Below are positions 46,919-58,323 of a stretch of 64,000 nucleotides of DNA, piece by piece; position 1 is the first letter of the stretch; every line of letters starts with the position of its first letter. The stretch spans positions 2,418,001-2,482,000 of the forward strand of contig JAVLRN010000004.1 in NCBI GenBank assembly GCA_032821775.1, read 5' to 3'. Position numbers and translations under genes: made by a program. Below the pieces are notes generated by a model. That model was not told where the DNA came from, did no database searches, and saw only the letters and a list, made by a program, of their open reading frames with translations. The stretch is from Sanguinoderma infundibulare. Its lineage: Eukaryota > Basidiomycota > Agaricomycetes > Polyporales > Polyporaceae.

Positions 46919-49900
46919 CTATTTCGGAGGCAATGCGGGCACCGGGGGCACTTCAGGGACCTCAGGGATGGCCGGGATCTGTGCCTGCTGGCGGGGGCGC
47001 GACAGCTTGCGCTTCTCCATCTCCTTTGCGTGCGCCTCGCGCTCCGCCTGCAGGCTCGTCATCGCCTGCAGCTGCTGCGCGATGAAGTCGGACGTGTTCG
47101 GCCTGGAGAGCGCGGAACGCACAAGGGGAAGATCCATTCGTCAGTCCAAACCAGAAGGGAACGAGGGAACGGTGCGCGGGCCACGTACCGCATACGGAGG
47201 ATCCGGAGGATGGTCTCGCCGTTGCTCACGTCCTTCTCCTTCTCCTGCTGCTTTTCCTTCTTGCGGTTCTTGATCGTGCCCAGGTTCCGTTGCTGGTACA
47301 CGCTCTTTGCTCGCTTCTTGATTGAAGGCGCCTCGCGGAGACTGTGCTGCATCATCCGCACGCACTCCTCCATGAGCGCGTCCCTGAAGGTCCAGGAGAT
47401 GTGAGCGATGCCGATGCAATATCGTCTGCGCATGTAATCGATGCGACTCACGTATGCCAGTCATAGTAGAGTCGGATCGACAGGATATCACGATACTTCT
47501 GGTTCTGAAGCGCCTCAAGCGCGATTGGCCCTTCTCCGCCGGCGTAGAAGTAATCTCTCAGGAACTGCGGGACACAATTAGCAAACCAGGCGCGCTCGCC
47601 CAATACGCCAAGAATGGACCTTACCTTGAGCCACTTGAAGACGATGTCCACCTCCTTGTCCGTCAGCGGCTTCATGTCGCTCTGCTTCTCAGACAGAGGC
47701 GGGATGAGCAGGCCCTCGATCACGTTCAGGATCTCCTTCCAGACCCGCGACATAACCATGTCCTTCGTCGTCACGCTCAGGTACGTGTTCAGCGTCGAAA
47801 GGTTAGCATCGAAAAAGTCAAATAGCGGCACGATCGCCTGCTCTATTTCGACGTCCGTCAGGCCCTCGGACTTGAACCGCGGCTTCTCCGACTGCGGCAA
47901 GGGTATCTGCACCTCATCCTTGCTCCCGAGCGCGGACCCGAAGAGCGCGGTGACGTTGCCAAACGCCTTGTTGTAGTCGATGCTGCTGACCGTGTTCTGC
48001 TTCATAAGTGACTTGAGCACCGGCCGTGATATGCTTTGGCGGATGAACGGCGCCATCTGTGACGTACATTCCGTCAGTATCAGTCAATTGCGGAAAGACC
48101 GTAATCGTTCGACCCGCCTTGTCGATGAAGACCCGGACCATGTCGTTCTCCGCCCGTTTGAGGGAGCGGAACGCACGCCCAAAGTAGAACTGCAAATCGT
48201 CCTTCTCGCCCTCCATGCTGACCCGAAGCAAAATGCGCCCCTGGGTGTCGAGGTCGAACCAGAGCTCGTGCGTCATGAAGTCGCCAAAGCGCTTCGGGTC
48301 CAGGCAGAGGTACGCGCGGCCAACGGTATCGTGCTTGCCGACCAAGGCACGATCGCGGACACTGATCATAATCCACAGCGGCTTCTCGACGGAAAGATCG
48401 AACGACTCGTCCCCTGCGCATTTGCCTCCGTCAGTCCGGGTTTCACGGAAAATGGGGCCAACGTAAAGGAAGAACGGAGCCCGAGCTAAATATAAACGGG
48501 GCCACTCACATCGCGGGCTGAGGGCCTCGTATATTGTCCTCGTCTTGGCTAACCGGTTGCCCTGTTCGTCGCTGAGGGTGACGAAGGTGTCCAGCTTCGC
48601 AGACGGGCTGGTGTCCAATGGCACAAGTCCCTCCGCGATCGCAACCTTGACGGTGAAGAGGAAACGGTCGCCACGCTCGACCTTCTCCGGGGTCGGGGGA
48701 GCTGCATGTTCAAGGACGTCCATCTTCTTGTCTGCCTCGATCTGCGCGTACATGCCGTCCAGCAGTCGGCGCGCAGCCTCAATGTTGTTAAGCTTGACGC
48801 AGGACTCCGGCTGGAAGGTGAACGCTTCGACCTTCTTCTCCCCGCGGTCCGTCAGCTGCTTTGCCTTCTCGAGCCACGCCGACGACTTCTGGGGCTGCAA
48901 GTATTCTGTGGGTCTCGGGAACATCTCTGTCATGAACATTTCCTCGACCGTCGTGCAGTACTGGGGGATGGCTTTGCTGATGGTCTGTACCCACCCAAAG
49001 TAACAAGTGAGCAGCAGGCGCTGGACCGTCGACTGGAGTGCTGACCTTCGACAGACTTGTGAAGAAGCGAGCCTCCTGGTACTCGTCTATCCACTCAAGG
49101 TCGGACAAGAACTGTATTGGGCTCCGCAGAGAGTCGAATAGGTCGACGATTGATGAACTGTGGCCCTCCTCGCCCTCTGCTTGGAACTGGGGGCACTGGA
49201 ATCAGCAAGAGCCATCAAAGGTAGGGCAAAGTTTTTGAACAGCACAAACCTTGTCGGCAGCAATAGCCTAACCGCGATACGTCAGCCTCTATTTAGCACC
49301 CTATATCACGGAGGATCAGAACTGCGCACCGCTTGCACCCACTGACTCGTCTTGTTGTCGGTGTTCACCAACCACTGCCGGACGTAAGGTTCGAAGAACC
49401 CGCCGAGATCGAACGAGATCTCGCCGCTACAACGCACACGTCAACACATCACCGGCATTTTATAGGCCAGACATGGACGCACTTCGGGCAGAACGCCTTG
49501 TACATCCCGAGCAAGGTCTTCGTTCGACGATATAGCGCAAAGATATCCTGAATCGGCACATCCGGTGTCGGCCCGTTCATCGAGTCTTCGAACAGTCGTC
49601 GTTTCGAGTCATCGAGGTCCATGAGGAAATGCGGTATCTGCACCTCCAGCATTAACGAGACGATGTCAAGATGGCTACCGTACAGGTCAGTCAATCGCGG
49701 CCATTCATGAGGATGGAACAGGGTACGTACCCAAGCAGAGGTTCTGGGAACCGCTTGTCCAGGAGCTTCGCGTTCTTCTCGATCTCGTCTGTCATCAACA
49801 GCAGCGGCAGCGCTCTGTTGACCCCCGGCGCCGACTGCAGCTCCTGCAACTTCTGCCCATAGAACCGCCCAGACACTTCACGGATCTGGCCCTGGATCTC

Positions 49901-52900
49901 CGAGATGCGCTGCGCGACGTCGATATCGTACCGCTCGAGCAGCCCGCTGTCCCGCACGATGTCGAGGATGGAGAGGAACGGCGCGAGGTCGGACGGCTTG
50001 ATCTGCGGCAGGCCATCGAGCGTATGGTAGAGCTGGGAGAGGAAGGTACTGAAGAGGTTGCCGTAGATGGTCGCGAGGTAGTCCACGTCCTGCTTCGCCC
50101 ACTTGTCCATCTCGATCTCGTGCGTCACCCGCGCGATGTTCTGGAGCGCCTCGGGCACGCATTCCAGTGGGACCTCGTTCCGCTCGTAGAATTGGCGCAC
50201 GATGTCGAGGAAGCACGCGACGCGGTACGGCTGCCCGATCCGCCACCGGAGCGCGATCTCGTTGATGAGCTCGATGTGCTGCGCGGAGAGGATCCCGAGC
50301 GAGACCTCGTCGTCGTCGCCCACCGCCGGGCTCAGCATCGCCTCCAAGTCCGCCGCAATGCAGTACTCAAGCAGGCGCTTGTAGTATTTGCGTGGATTGG
50401 GTGGAATGAATGTGAAGTGGAATCCGACCTGGATCTCGTCGTCCCCGTCGAGTGCGTCGGGTACTCCGTCGGGATCACTTGGTCCGAAAGCTCCGGGTGA
50501 GTGCACAGAATGGCGAGAGCTAACGGAGGTATGCCGTTGGGCAGACCCGCTCGCGTAAAACGAGTCCGGTCTACCAGAGGAATATTGTGAATATATCGAT
50601 CCTGGACGCCCGCCGTTCGCGGTTGACGGGAGGGCTTCTGACGGTGTTGACTTGGCGAGTTCAGGGTTAAACTGGACCATGACAACCATAAGTTGCGAGA
50701 GGTGAGATGTCTCGAGCGTCCGCCAGTACTGCCATGCTGCTTCGCTGTCGAAGTCTTCTCGTCGCATAGGGAAAGGGGCACCGGCATTGATGTTCTTGAG
50801 GCATGTCTAAGGAAAGGTAAACAACTAGATTGACATGCCGCTCTGTCGTGCGTACCTTCAAGTCATTGAGTGCAGCCTATAAATAGAGTGAGACATGTGT
50901 ATCGCTTGCAAGGAGATCAATCTTACTTTCTCTGTGCAGTACTTGGCCATGTCGTCGATCTCCTTCTGCACAGTGTTGACAGGCAGCTTGAATAACCGCG
51001 CAGCGGTCAGAACTAGCGGCATATCGTTCACTTGCGTGCTGAACCGTCGTGTAGAGCCAACGGAGTCTCGATTTGATGTGGATGCGGAGTCGTATCCGGA
51101 ATCTGAGTACGCTTGCTGGGCGGGGGCAAGTTTGGCGGTGTACATGTCCAGCCTTGCGGTTAGCTCGGGCGAGACATGACTGATGTGGCGCAGACAGTCG
51201 CGGAGGAGGCGAACAAACTGCGCGATGTGATTGTTGAGCTCCATCTTCCAGCCATCGCCCGCTAGCGACGGCTCCTTCTTGAGGACGTTCGTTGCGTTAG
51301 TAGCAAACATGAGAATGAGCTCCTCGATCTTGCGGTTCTCCTTCATTTGTTTCCTGAATGTCTCGTCTTTAACCTGCCCGTAGAATACGGCCATGGTGCG
51401 TCGTATGAGCTGGTCAGAGTAACTGCATGGTTAGGTCAGCAACGAATTACAGAGATGATGTCAAGGGCATTGCATGGCGATTAGACGGACGGCCGCAAAA
51501 TATCGCAGATAAAGTGGAAATATTGGTAAGCGTTCCGTAGGCACGGTCCCGAAACCATGGCCAACGTAGCAGAAAAAGAGAGCAATCTTCGACAGACGGA
51601 GGGACAGAAGAGTGCAACTCCGGTATTCCAGACAAGATCCCTTTCCACGGTTTTCATATAGACTTGTCCCAGGCCGAAGCACCGAGAAGTGCATATAACT
51701 TTGTTACCACGACAATCATTTTTATGGTCGCGTTCACGACAGCCTCACAAACCTGGGACACTCGGTCGCAGTCTGCCCCCGAGTGTACAACCAAGTCCCT
51801 TGATCTCAATGATTAGCTTCATAATGACATTGAGAGGACTAAGAGCAATAATCCGCAGGCCATGAAGCAACCCGCCCTCCTTGGAGCATTGCATTACGAC
51901 GCTATGCCGATCCAGCCGTTTCCGTGGCAAGAAGTGACAAGACGTAGAAATGCAACTCTCCCGGAACATCGGAGCTTCGCGCTCACCGCGTCCCTCCACC
52001 ACCGGGTGTGTAACTCCAAGTCGCACTCCATGCCCATACCTCTGATGGAATTCAGTCTTGCCCAGACTATGCGAGATCTACTTGCACCATGCCTCGTCTA
52101 CCCCTTGCTGTGCGACCAAAGCGGTGAGTGGAACATTCTAGCTCCCCGCCACAATGCTCGCCCCTCTACTACTACCGCCGTGTACACGGCAGCATCAGGA
52201 CATGTCCAGCAAGGATGTTCATAAGTTCACAATGCGCCGATAGAGTTCTGGGACTGGTCGTCGCTTTCTGCGAGAGGTAGCAGTGGAGCGAACACAAGCC
52301 ATGCAACTACAGAAATCATGTGCGGCGCGATGTGGTAGGAACCAATTTGGCATTCCAAGGAGAACTCTGGCTTGTCCCGGTGCAGGGAAGCACGATGTCC
52401 CGGCCGTCGACCGAGGCATAGTCCCACCAAACGCATAAGGTTCACAATTCCGACGATACTTGCGACGCGTCCTGACCACGAATGCCCAGAAATGAAGATG
52501 AGCGACGTACGCAGCATCCTTGCCCATAGCAATATCCTGCAGCTTCTGCTCGAGGACCTTGATCAGATCCTTGGGGAACCGCACGCCCTTCTGGCCGTCG
52601 CGGAAGAGCTCGCCAAGGGACATGATCGAGTTTGAGTAGCTGGAGATCGCGCCATGTATCCGTGCCGAGTAGTCCCTCTCGCGCTCGGGTTCCGGTTGGG
52701 GGACTTCAACCGCCTTGGGCTGCATCTGGTAGCTCAATAGGCTGAGCGCGGGTCTCAGATCAGTACTGGACGCTTCTCTTCGGCGGCGACATCAAGCACT
52801 CACGCTACCCGCAACACAAAGCTTGGAAAGCCAATGTATGAGCACCAAATTCGATCGAGAGAGACATAAGAGGACAGACTTCATGAGCTCCTCCTCCGAG

Positions 52901-52959
52901 ACCCGGAAGCGGGACGTCCTGCGCTCGTGCATAGAGCTCGCATAGCTGCGCCTGGACAT
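46919..52959 (-). CDS. Munc13/Git1-like protein with MHD and C2 domains
   Basis: Large spliced gene. N-terminal exons read MSRRSYASSMHERRTSRFRV, SEEELMKSVLLCLS, MQPKAVEVPQPEPERERDYS and GELFRDGQKGVRFPKDLIKV. After an unusually long intron (about 51425-52518) comes YSDQLIRRTMAVFYGQVKDE. The 1-kb exon at 49690-50790 has the start of Munc13 homology domain 1. The C2 domain (about 48080-48700) lies between MHD1 and MHD2 and contains FLFTVKVAIAEGLVPLDTSP, TFVTLSDEQGNRLAKTRTIY and HELWFDLDTQGRILLRVSME. MHD2 follows (DANLSTLNTYLSVTTKDMVM) and a Lys-rich coil with a P-E-V-P-x-V-P tail. This is the fungal UNC-13/DUF810-related group that includes fission yeast Git1 (glucose/cAMP signalling) and exocytic tethers. 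Over 1,500 residues. An in-frame ATG 21 codons further upstream (53022) is an alternative start. Confidence 0.9.
51425..52518 (-). other. 1.1-kb intron of the Munc13-like gene
   Basis: Donor GTACGTCGC after GGCAAGGATGCTGC near 52518; acceptor TAACCATGCAG near 51425. Other introns of this gene are about 50-70 bp. The intron contains short frames without a recognised domain. Confidence 0.6.
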
Positions 52960-53022
52960 GGGATGTTGGAGATCGTGCGAGCGCGGGTATGGACCAAGAA
53001 TGGAGTCGCAAGCGTCGTCCAA

Positions 53023-53892
53023 GTCCGGGCGTGGTCGTGAAAGTCGTCAAGGTGGATGAGGAGAGCGAGCAAGGCGCAGTCTGGACGGCTTGGCTGTGGA
53101 CAAGGATAAGAAGCGCCGAGTCGTGCCAGGTCGCGGCCGCTGACACGGGCAGTCCCCTTCTATTACCTCACCCGGCCATCCTTGCCCTCCCCCATTCAAC
53201 CCACGGCCATCATCCGTATCAAGTCCACTGCACATACCCCCCGCTCTACACAACCCGGGCTCACCAAAACGAGCGCGCTGGGCAATTGAATTGATCTTCG
53301 TAAGTATCAGCGTCGGTCCGGCTGATCTAAGCGCTGAACTACCCCTGGCTTACTTGCGCACTCGGCAAGATTGCATACCTCCTCGTTAATTGATAACCAT
53401 ATGACTACCTTCACGCTCCGAGGCAAGATGCGGCGACAATCAAGAGATCGATTGACGAAGTGTCCGTAATGTAGGGTATCTATCGTGTCCGGGGTATCGC
53501 ATTATACGCGGGAGGGTAGCAAGGGGGTAGGGTAGAAATCGTTGCCAAAAACAAGGACAGCTAGCAAAGAACTGGGTCCGATAGTGGACGTTTGAACCAG
53601 CGAAGGCAAGCGACTAGCAACAACAACAAACGAGCAAAGGCAAGCAACCAATAACAAACCGATAAACGCAAGCGACCAATAGCAAACGTAGAAAGCATCA
53701 CCGTGTCGTATCGTATTGTAGTATAGAGCAAGCAGCCAAGAAAGATGGAAACAAACGGAACAGTGAAAAAAAGCGTCCCTAATAGCTAGATATGCACACC
53801 CAACGGCGCGCACCTCTAGCTACGAGCGCGCACACCAAACGGCGCGGCGCATCGGGAAGGGATGGGAGGATGGGGATTGGCGGTGGGCACGG
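53023..53892. other. Intergenic, no gene recognised
   Basis: Promoter side of the Munc13-like gene and 3' side of the coiled-coil gene. A tract at about 53620-53700 repeats AAACGA/GCAAGCAACCAATAACAAAC-like units imperfectly. Confidence 0.55.
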
Positions 53893-55856
53893 TCACTTCC
53901 GAGAAGAAAAGGACGACAGCCTAGGAACGCCGCTGGTCCGGGTCTCGAGCTTGCGCGCCGCGTCCCCGTTGGCGGCCGAGGACGTAACGTCAGCCAAGGG
54001 CTGTCGGACGTTCCCAGAGCTCAACCTGTGCCGCGGGATGCGGACACTCCCCGTCTTCGAGGGAATGGGAGGGGAGGTGGAGGAGGGGAGGGGCGGCGTG
54101 GCCACGGTGAAGGTGTCCTCCCTGCGAGTCGACGGAAGGCGCAACTGGGAGAGGATCTTCTGAGAGACGGGGGTCCGGGCCAGGGCCTTGTCGAGCTGCT
54201 CGGTGAGAGTCTTGACCTGGGCGCGCAAGAGCTCGCGCTCGACGTCCCGCTCGTTCAGCTCCTGGTGGAGCTGGAGAACCCGCTCCCCGCCAGCCTCCGC
54301 GCACTCCTCGAACTGACGCTTGAGGTCGAACAGCTTGCGGAAGTCCTTCTTGGTGGCCGTGAGCTTCTCCTTCGTCGTGCGAAGCTCCTGCTTGACAGTC
54401 GCCAGCTCAACCGTCAAGTGCTCGACCTTCGCCGCGTCCTCAGACGTCGCAGCCACGGGAGGAAGGTGCTTCGCAGAGAACGCGCGATCGGCGGCCTCTT
54501 GCTCGTATGCCTCTACCTTGGCCCTGAGCTGCTCGATGGTCTACGGCGTGTATGAGTACGATAATGGAATGCGTACACAGGCAAATGCTGCTCACCTCGG
54601 ATTGAGTCTTAGCCAAGCGCGTAGCTGAGTCCCGCTCGCCTTGTAGATCGATGATCGTTGACGCCTGTTCAGCCAAGAGCGCCGCCGACTGGACAACTCG
54701 GCCGACATTCACTTCGACCTCGCCCTGAAGGTTGCCGACGTCTACTTGGAGGGTAGCGATCATGCCGTCCTTGTGCGCGATGATTTCTGCCTGCTGGTTG
54801 ATGACGCGTTGCGTCTCCTCCGAGTCAGCGCCCTTCGTGCGGGGGGCAGGTGAGTCGGCCTCGGGCTTTGTGCAGGGAACGGGCGAGTCAGCCTCAGGCT
54901 CGACGTTCGCAAAACGAACGTTGAACCGCTTGACGGCGGTGGCCTGCGAGGCATGAGTTGTTTAGCATTGATGCGAGCGATAACATACGCGGAAGAAGAC
55001 GAACCTTGCGGCGCTCCACCCCTGCGCGAGCTTCTTCGACACTCTTGTCAAGCAAGCTCCGGATCTTGACGTTGTCGGACCGGAAGAGCTCGATGTCCTT
55101 GTTGAGTCCCGCGATGATAGCGTCCTTCTCGTCAATCGCTGTGGTCTTGGCAGCGATCGTCCTGTCCTTGTCGGCGATCGACTTGTCCTTGTCGGCGATG
55201 GCAGCCTCATGCGCGACGAGGACCTGGCCGACCTGCTCCAGCCGCTCCGTCCTCCGAGCGAGCGTTGCGTCGCGCTTCTCGAGGGTCGCCTCGCGTTTCT
55301 CGATCGTTGTGTCGCGCCTCTTGATCGCCTCGTCGCGCTCCTTGATCGCGGCGTCGCGTTCCTTGATCGTAGCGTCGCGCTCCGTGATGACCTCCAAGTA
55401 GCGCCGTTCGCGTTCGGCGGAGCAGGCGAGATGCGAAGGCCGAATCTTTGCCACCAGAGCAGAGAACAAGTCGGGCAGCGTGTAGCCGGAGTTGACGACG
55501 ACGACGTCGGCGACGAGGGCGAGTATCAAGCCGAGGGGTACGACCAGGGCCGGAGAAGGCGTGATAGCCTGGGACAGCGAGGTAGGGACGACTGCAAGCC
55601 AGATACGCTGAACCAACGAGCAGGCCGGGAGGATGACGTAGTGGCCTGTGACGATAAGGACGAGGGCGGCGACGAGGCAGGTACCGGGGAAGGTAGCCGA
55701 GAGGAGGTGACTCGACACCGCGCGGAACACCTTGTCGAAGGCCTCGGCCATGACGACGATGGTGGTCACAACAGCCGTCAAGATGTCGGACTGAAGATTG
55801 CCCAGGGTGTACAACGGCTGAAGGAGCTGGAGGAGCTGGAGGACGAAGGGGACCAT
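53893..55856 (-). CDS. Membrane-anchored coiled-coil protein with heptad repeats
   Basis: Start MVPFVLQLLQLLQPLYTLGN. Three to four hydrophobic segments follow (GTCLVAALVLIVTGHYVILP; ALVVPLGLILALVADVVVVN). Then comes a very regular 7-residue repeat block: RDATIKE, RDAAIKE, RDEAIKR, RDTTIEK, REATLEK, RDATLAR. A second series is built on IADKDKS, IADKDRT, IAAKTTA, IDEKDAI. Exon 2 carries a duplicated EADSPVPCTKP/EADSPAPRTKG and ADSEETQRVINQQAEIIAHK. Exon 3 gives another long coil (EHLTVELATVKQELRTTKEK) and a basic Ser/Pro tail. About 600 residues. Probably an integral membrane protein with a cytosolic rod, but no family was recognised. A TATA-like CTATAAAAATACC lies near 56010-56022, so the 25-bp repeats at 55866-55963 fall in the 5' leader. 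The start was chosen after those repeats because they are not protein-like. Confidence 0.75.
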
Positions 55857-55865
55857 AGCTACAGA

Positions 55866-55963
55866 AGGGAGGCTTGAGACGGACGAGCAAAGGGAGGCTT
55901 GAGACGGACGAGCAAAGGGAGGCTTGAGACGGACGAGCAAAGGGAGGCTTGAGACGGACGAGC
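55866..55963. repeat. 25-bp tandem repeat, about four copies
   Basis: Unit AGGGAGGCTTGAGACGGACGAGCAA (25 bp, here split for reading as AGGGAGGCTTGAGAC + GGACGAGCAA). The first three copies are identical and the fourth is cut. It lies in the likely 5' untranslated leader of the coiled-coil gene. Confidence 0.85.
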
Positions 55964-56047
55964 GAGGACAAGAGGGCGGCCCACGAGGAAAAGGGAGACG
56001 AGATGGTGCGGTATTTTTATAGGAAGAGGGAGGCTAGCATCGTTGCG

Positions 56048-56416
56048 CTAGCCGCAGTGGTTGACGGTGTGCCGCCTGGCCGGAGCGGACGGCAGCTGAG
56101 AACGCTGACAGTGCTGACATCCCTGAGGGCGGCTGGTGCAGAGATCGAACATCCTGATCAAGCCTGTTGGTGGGAAGTTTGAAGCATAATCAGTAAGGAA
56201 ATAAGCAGAACACGAAGACAGAATAGAACACATACGCGGTTCAACGATTCCGGTGTGGCGTCTGGCGGGAGCAGAGGCGGACAGCGGCTGAGAAAGCTGA
56301 CGATGGTGACATCCTTGAGGATGGCTGGTACATAGATCGTACATCACGATCAAGCCTGCCAGTGGCCAGTTCGACATACGGTCAGTAAGGAAATAAAGCA
56401 GAACAGGAGAAAACAT
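56048..56416 (-). repeat. Diverged tandem duplication of about 170 bp
   Basis: Segments at about 56055-56215 and 56250-56410 share an order of matching blocks (GGCAGCTGAGAA/GACAGCGGCTGAGAA, GCTGACATCCCTGAGG/GGTGACATCCTTGAGG, GATCAAGCCTG, CAGTAAGGAAATAA, GCAGAACA). On the minus strand an open frame of 122 codons spans both and repeats a peptide: YDLCTSHPQGCHHRQLSQ versus FDLCTSRPQGCQHCQRSQ. It lies upstream of the coiled-coil gene on the same strand. It could be a short repeated protein, an upstream exon or only a duplicated promoter piece. Confidence 0.6.
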
Positions 56417-56799
56417 AGACCTCGCGGTTCCGATACAGACGACGGTTAGAGCGGCACCTACGCTGATACTCTCGGCATCACCGGCACAGCGTCGTCGTAG
56501 AATGAAAAAGACGAGAAGAGAACGGCGACGAGGGAAAGAGATTGGACGCGGCCGCGGACGCGACGTCGCAGTGGGCCCGGGCTACTTGGCGGCCCCATCA
56601 AGAGGATGAGAAGACCCTTGCGGCCCGGGCTCGGCCGGGTAACACCGGCCCGTGCGCTCAGACAGGCTCAGACTCCCGGCGGCAGGACCCAGTTTTCACT
56701 AGTCTCCGTTGCCGACCATATATACCGGATATAGATGACAGTACATACGTGTCTGTTACAACAGGCTGCCTCACCGCTCCAACTTACGGAAAGCGTGCT

Positions 56800-58323
56800 C
56801 TACTCGTCAGCCACGATGATGACGCTCTTCCCGAAGTTCCTCCCCTGCAGCACGTCGAGGAGCGCCTGCCCAGCGTTCTCGAGCCCGCGGACGCGGTGCT
56901 CCTTGTATTTGATCTCACCGCTGGCGACGCGCGCAGGGAACGTCCGGAGGAACTCTTCCTGGTGCTTGGGGATGAGAGTGGTGACGAGGAAGCCGTAGAA
57001 CTTAACTTCGCGCCAGACGAGCAGCTGGAGGTTCTTAATGTGATACGGCTCGGGCGTGTTGTATCCGGAGATATTTCCGCAGATCTGTCAAAAGACGTCG
57101 TCTGTGAGGAAGAGAGGAGAACTCGAAGTGAGACAGGACGTACGATGAAGTTCGCCTGCTGGGCGGAATACTCGAGGGCGGCCTCGAGAGACTCGCCACC
57201 GACGTTGTCCCAATAGCTATGGGGGCAGTTAGTCGCCGTCGAGGAGTTTGTGCCATCAAAGCAATGGTTTACATGTTGATAGGGCCCTCCTTCTCAAGCA
57301 CCTCGCGAGTGCTCGTCGTCTTGTAGTTGAACGCGACATCGGCGCCGATGGATTTTACGAACTCGACCTTCTCGTCAGAGCCTGCGGATGCGATGACTTT
57401 GAGGCCCTCCGCCTTAGCGATTTGAACGACGGTGCTGCTGCATTGTGAGCTGGCATAGCCCAGCACAGAACCTTTTATGACTCACGCCCCAACTGGACCT
57501 GACAATGTGAGGACGATGTTCAGCGCCACAAAAAGATGTGATACTGGGGCGAATGATACCAGATGCGGCGGTAACGAAAACAACGTCGCCCTTCTTGGAG
57601 TTGGCGTACTCGTACCAACCGTGGTGAGAGGTTTGACCTGGACGTCGGTGCACCGTGAGTTGTCAAGCTTACGAAGCACGAAGATAATTACCTGCCAGGC
57701 CACAGACCCCGATGTAGGCGGACAAGGGAAGGTTTTCCTTGTTCTCGATTACGCGAACCCCATAAGCGGATGGATCGGAAATGGCGATATACTCCTGGAA
57801 TGCTATGATGAAGACTTTCAGCGACGTCGAAGAGGGCTCAGTACCACAGCTAGACTTACGGAAGTGACCGATAACATGGGAACCCTTGGCGAAAGAAGGG
57901 TTCTCAGATCGGAGTACGACACCAACCCCAGTGTTATCAAGCCTGGAGGATACCAAAGAATGTGTTAGTCCTCATGACAGTAAGTACACCATTGAAGGCC
58001 CAAACTCACGGTTGGCCGGCTGTCCACGATGGGAAAATGCTGGTGACCTTTGGACCGATCATCTTTCGTCGCAAATAAGGATCGATTGAAAGAGCCAAGG
58101 TCTTGACCAAGATGCCGCCATTGAGAGGAATATTTTCCAAGTCGATCGTCTCAGACTCATCGTAGACGGTCGTCTGGCCGGGAATTGGAAAGCCTGCAAG
58201 CAAGCATCGATGGTATCGTACCAGCGGGCATGAGTATGATTCTGCATGCGGGATCACGTAAACAAGGTCTATACCAGTGGGGACCTCGTTAAAGAGGACG
58301 CGTCCGTTCCGAGCGGGGGACAT
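56800..58323 (-). CDS. Zinc-independent medium-chain NADP-dependent reductase
   Basis: Begins MSPARNGRVLFNEVPTGID. Further exons give FPIPGQTTVYDESETIDL, LNGGILVKTLALSIDPYLRR (classical N-D-P-Y-x-R motif of the leukotriene B4 dehydrogenase group), VGVVLRSENPSFAKGSHVIG and GDVVFVTAASG. A 13-nt microexon at 57486-57498 completes the glycine-rich loop (GPVGA), followed by STVVQIAKAEGLKVIASAGS and DEKVEFVKSIGADVAFNYKT. C-terminal exons have YWDNVGGESLEAALEYSA, YHIKNLQLLVWREVKFYGFL and a tail, GKSVIIVADE. About 340 residues. Related enzymes reduce activated alkenes such as 2-alkenals or 15-oxo-prostaglandins with NADPH in the cytosol; substrate here unknown. A TATA-like GATAAAAAG lies near 58396. 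No Zn-binding Cys/His pattern. Confidence 0.88.
57486..57498 (-). other. 13-nt microexon
   Basis: GTCCAGTTGGGGC between AG and GT on the minus strand. It joins AASG to STVVQIAK so that the coenzyme-binding loop reads A-S-G-P-V-G, as in the family. Confidence 0.6.

Noticed and set aside
54028..54555. 175-codon plus-strand frame rich in Leu and Arg
   Set aside because: Antisense to the coiled-coil exon; composition mirrors its Glu/Gln-rich codons.
55209..55877. 222-codon plus-strand frame and 254-codon minus-strand frame
   Set aside because: Shadows of the heptad-repeat exon created by the 21-bp periodicity.
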